This document shows positions 7,958-9,307 of a stretch of 9,307 nucleotides of DNA, piece after piece. Source of the stretch: an uncultured Pseudomonadota bacterium. Lineage in GTDB: Bacteria; Pseudomonadota; Gammaproteobacteria; Burkholderiales; Burkholderiaceae_C. A model generated the notes under the pieces. It worked only from the letters and a program-made list of their open reading frames with translations, did no database searches and had not been told where the DNA came from. Each line of letters starts with the position of its first letter. Position 1 is the first letter of the stretch. The stretch covers positions 1 through 9,307 of the forward strand of contig ONTY01000170.1 of assembly GCA_900320815.1 (NCBI GenBank), in the 5' to 3' direction. The position numbers and the translations under genes are program-made.

Positions 7958-8970
7958 GCGGTGCGCTCCGCACCCTGGCGCTGACGTGTTGCGCCGCTGC
8001 AGCTTGCGCGGCATTTGCTGCTGACGCACATGAAGCACCACCGCCACAGCGCAGCGTGGCGCAATGGCTGACTCGGCTACAGCAAGCGCAAGATGTGCCG
8101 GCGTATGCCGGGATATTCGTCGTCTCCAGCGCGGCAGGCGGCATGTCCAGCGCGCGCATCTGGCACGTGTGCGAGGGTGGGCTGCCGGTAGAGCGTGCCG
8201 AAGCACTCACAGGCGCGCCGCGCCTGACGTACCGCCACGGGCAACGCGTCGCAGTGTTCTGGCCGGGCAAACGCCTGGTGCGCCTGCAAGAGCGGGAAAC
8301 ACACCTGCCCTTCCCCGCCCGCCTGCCCACCCTGGCAGGCAGCGGCACGGCACCCGATGACTATTACGAAGCGCAGCTTGAAGCGCCGCAGCGCGTCGCA
8401 GGCTTTGAGGCCGACGTGCTGTGGCTGCGCCCACGCGACGCCTGGCGCTACGGCTACCGCATTTGGAGCGAGCGGCACACCGGCCTCATCATCCAAGCGC
8501 AAACGCTGGACGCCCAAGGTCGCGTGCTCGAACAAGGTGGCTTTTCCGAACTGCAACTGGCCGCACCCGCAACAGCCGCCGAGATGCTGCGTGCCATGAA
8601 GGGCACAGAAGGCTGGCAGGTGGAGCGCACGCCGCGCCAAAGCGTCGACGCGCTGACCGAAGGCTGGCGGCTGCACCAGCAAGTGCCCGGCTTTGTGCCA
8701 TTGAACTTTTATGTGCGCCCACACTCACATGCGGCAGCAATGGCGCAATGGATTGTTTCGGACGGCCTGGCAACGGTGTCGCTGTTCATCGAACCACCTG
8801 ATGGGCAGCCGCGCACCGCCGCAGTGGGCGCATCCAGCCACGGCGCTACGCACGCGCTCTCCGGCAGCGTGCAAGACGCGGCTGGACACGCTTGGCGCGT
8901 TACCGCTGTCGGTGAAGCGCCCCCGCACACGCTCCAGGCGCTGATGCAGAGCCTGGAGCGTGTGCGCTAA
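7954..8970 (+). CDS. rseB: Sigma-E regulatory protein RseB (MucB-like)
   Basis: A periplasmic protein of 338 residues that binds the RseA periplasmic domain and shields it from the site-1 protease until mislocalised lipoproteins or LPS are sensed. The N-terminus (about 1-22) is a signal peptide with cleavage likely after AAFA. The first domain contains QWLTRLQQAQDVPAYAGIFVVSSA (37-60), the usual MucB/RseB opening, and LTYRHGQRVAVFWP; the second contains GYRIWSERHTGLIIQAQTLDAQGRVLEQ. The C-terminal domain has VPGFVPLNFY, VSDGLATVSLFIEP and ATHALSG. ATG 7954 has a strong AAGGAG (7941-7946) seven bases upstream, inside the end of rseA. Length is normal and no damage is visible. Confidence 0.93.
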   Translation: MSGALRTLALTCCAAAACAAFAADAHEAPPPQRSVAQWLTRLQQAQDVPAYAGIFVVSSAAGGMSSARIWHVCEGGLPVERAEALTGAPRLTYRHGQRVAVFWPGKRLVRLQERETHLPFPARLPTLAGSGTAPDDYYEAQLEAPQRVAGFEADVLWLRPRDAWRYGYRIWSERHTGLIIQAQTLDAQGRVLEQGGFSELQLAAPATAAEMLRAMKGTEGWQVERTPRQSVDALTEGWRLHQQVPGFVPLNFYVRPHSHAAAMAQWIVSDGLATVSLFIEPPDGQPRTAAVGASSHGATHALSGSVQDAAGHAWRVTAVGEAPPHTLQALMQSLERVR

Positions 8971-9054
8971 ATCCAAGCATAAAAACACATCATTGCCTGC
9001 AAGATATGCCGGCACCATGCTATTTTTTTGATACCACAAAGACTCACTCACACC
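8971..9054 (+). other. rseB-mucD intergenic gap with T tract
   Basis: This 84-bp gap is AT-richer than the flanking genes. An imperfect stem, TGCC (8994-8997) with GGCA (9011-9014) plus small flanking pairs, precedes a run of seven T residues (9023-9029), which might act as a weak terminator. TTGCCT (8993-8998) followed by CATGCT (9016-9021) at 17 bp is a poor sigma-70 match. I see no GGAACTT-type sigma-E -35 here. The protease gene may therefore be partly uncoupled from rseB. Confidence 0.35.
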
Positions 9055-9307
9055 ATGACACACACACCACTTCACACACTCCTGAGCGCCCTCGCGCTGG
9101 CCGCCAGCGCCAGCCTGATGCCCGTCGCTGCACAGGAATCCGCCCCAATGCCTGCGCCCGTGGAAGCACCAGCTACACCAGTCCCCGCCGCCGCACGCGC
9201 CTTGCCTGACTTCACGGCGCTTGTCGAGCAAGTCGGCCCTGCCGTCGTCAACATCCGCACCAGCGAGCGTGTGCGCAGCAGCCAACGTTTCAAAGGCATG
9301 GATGAAG
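9055..9307 (+). CDS. mucD: DegP/MucD-type periplasmic serine protease (5' part)
   Basis: The first 84 residues of an HtrA-family protease/chaperone; the gene runs off the right edge before the catalytic domain. Residues 1-26 form a signal peptide (hydrophobic LLSALALAASASLM, cleavage likely after PVAA). A Pro/Ala-rich linker (about 31-49) leads into LPDFTALVEQVGPAVVNIRTSERVR (50-74), the characteristic start of mature DegP/DegQ/MucD proteins, then a GMDE motif (81-84). Placement after rseB matches the rpoE-rseA-rseB-mucD order of many beta- and gammaproteobacteria. ATG 9055 has only a weak AAAGA (9038-9042) upstream, but no other start gives a signal peptide. The His-Asp-Ser triad and PDZ domains cannot be checked here. 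Confidence 0.9.
   Translation, partial: MTHTPLHTLLSALALAASASLMPVAAQESAPMPAPVEAPATPVPAAARALPDFTALVEQVGPAVVNIRTSERVRSSQRFKGMDE

Noticed and set aside
7954..8025. RseB as a lipoprotein because of Cys residues in its N-terminus
   Set aside because: The cysteines at 12, 13 and 18 are inside the hydrophobic core and lack an L-[AS]-[GA]-C lipobox; an ordinary signal peptide ending AAFA fits better.

Overview
The window is a GC-rich housekeeping stretch from a betaproteobacterium, most likely Burkholderiales. The evidence is the gene order rpmF-plsX-fabH-fabD-fabG-acpP-fabF-(small membrane protein)-rpoE-rseA-rseB-mucD, the L32 sequence ([16 protein letters not shown]...) and the style of the FabH, FabF and PlsX proteins. 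The genus cannot be fixed from what is visible. There is no phage, transposon, CRISPR or defence gene, and I see no undescribed system.

Left edge (1-564): three tRNA genes on the minus strand, transcribed Tyr(GTA)-Gly(TCC)-Thr(GGT) toward the left edge. In many proteobacteria this trio precedes tuf, which would then lie just outside the window. A strong 13-bp hairpin follows tRNA-Thr. About 240 bp without a gene separate the trio from the divergent rpmF. The yceD gene that usually precedes rpmF is not there.

Middle (565-6149): the plus-strand lipid cluster. It holds ribosomal protein L32 (rpmF), the phosphate acyltransferase PlsX that feeds phospholipid synthesis, and the fatty-acid synthesis core: FabH (initiation), FabD (malonyl transfer), FabG (ketoreduction), AcpP (carrier) and FabF (elongation). 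Two members carry lesions. plsX has lost about 16-17 codons and is frameshifted near 1575. fabF lacks about 28 codons in frame near 6069, including the PPTIN-type strand shared by KAS I/II enzymes. Either the cluster is truly damaged or the sequence has small assembly deletions; read data would decide.

Right (6201-9307): the envelope-stress module. A small two-helix membrane protein resembling YgfX/CptA overlaps rpoE (sigma-E, GTG start) by four bases. Then come the anti-sigma factor gene rseA, rseB overlapping it by four bases, and, after an 84-bp gap, the start of a DegP/MucD-type periplasmic protease that runs off the right edge. RseA and RseB hold sigma-E inactive at the membrane until envelope damage is sensed; the protease is an effector of the same response.

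Several intergenic inverted repeats (after tRNA-Thr, fabH-fabD, acpP-fabF, after fabF) probably tune expression inside the long transcript. None is a textbook terminator with a strong U tract.
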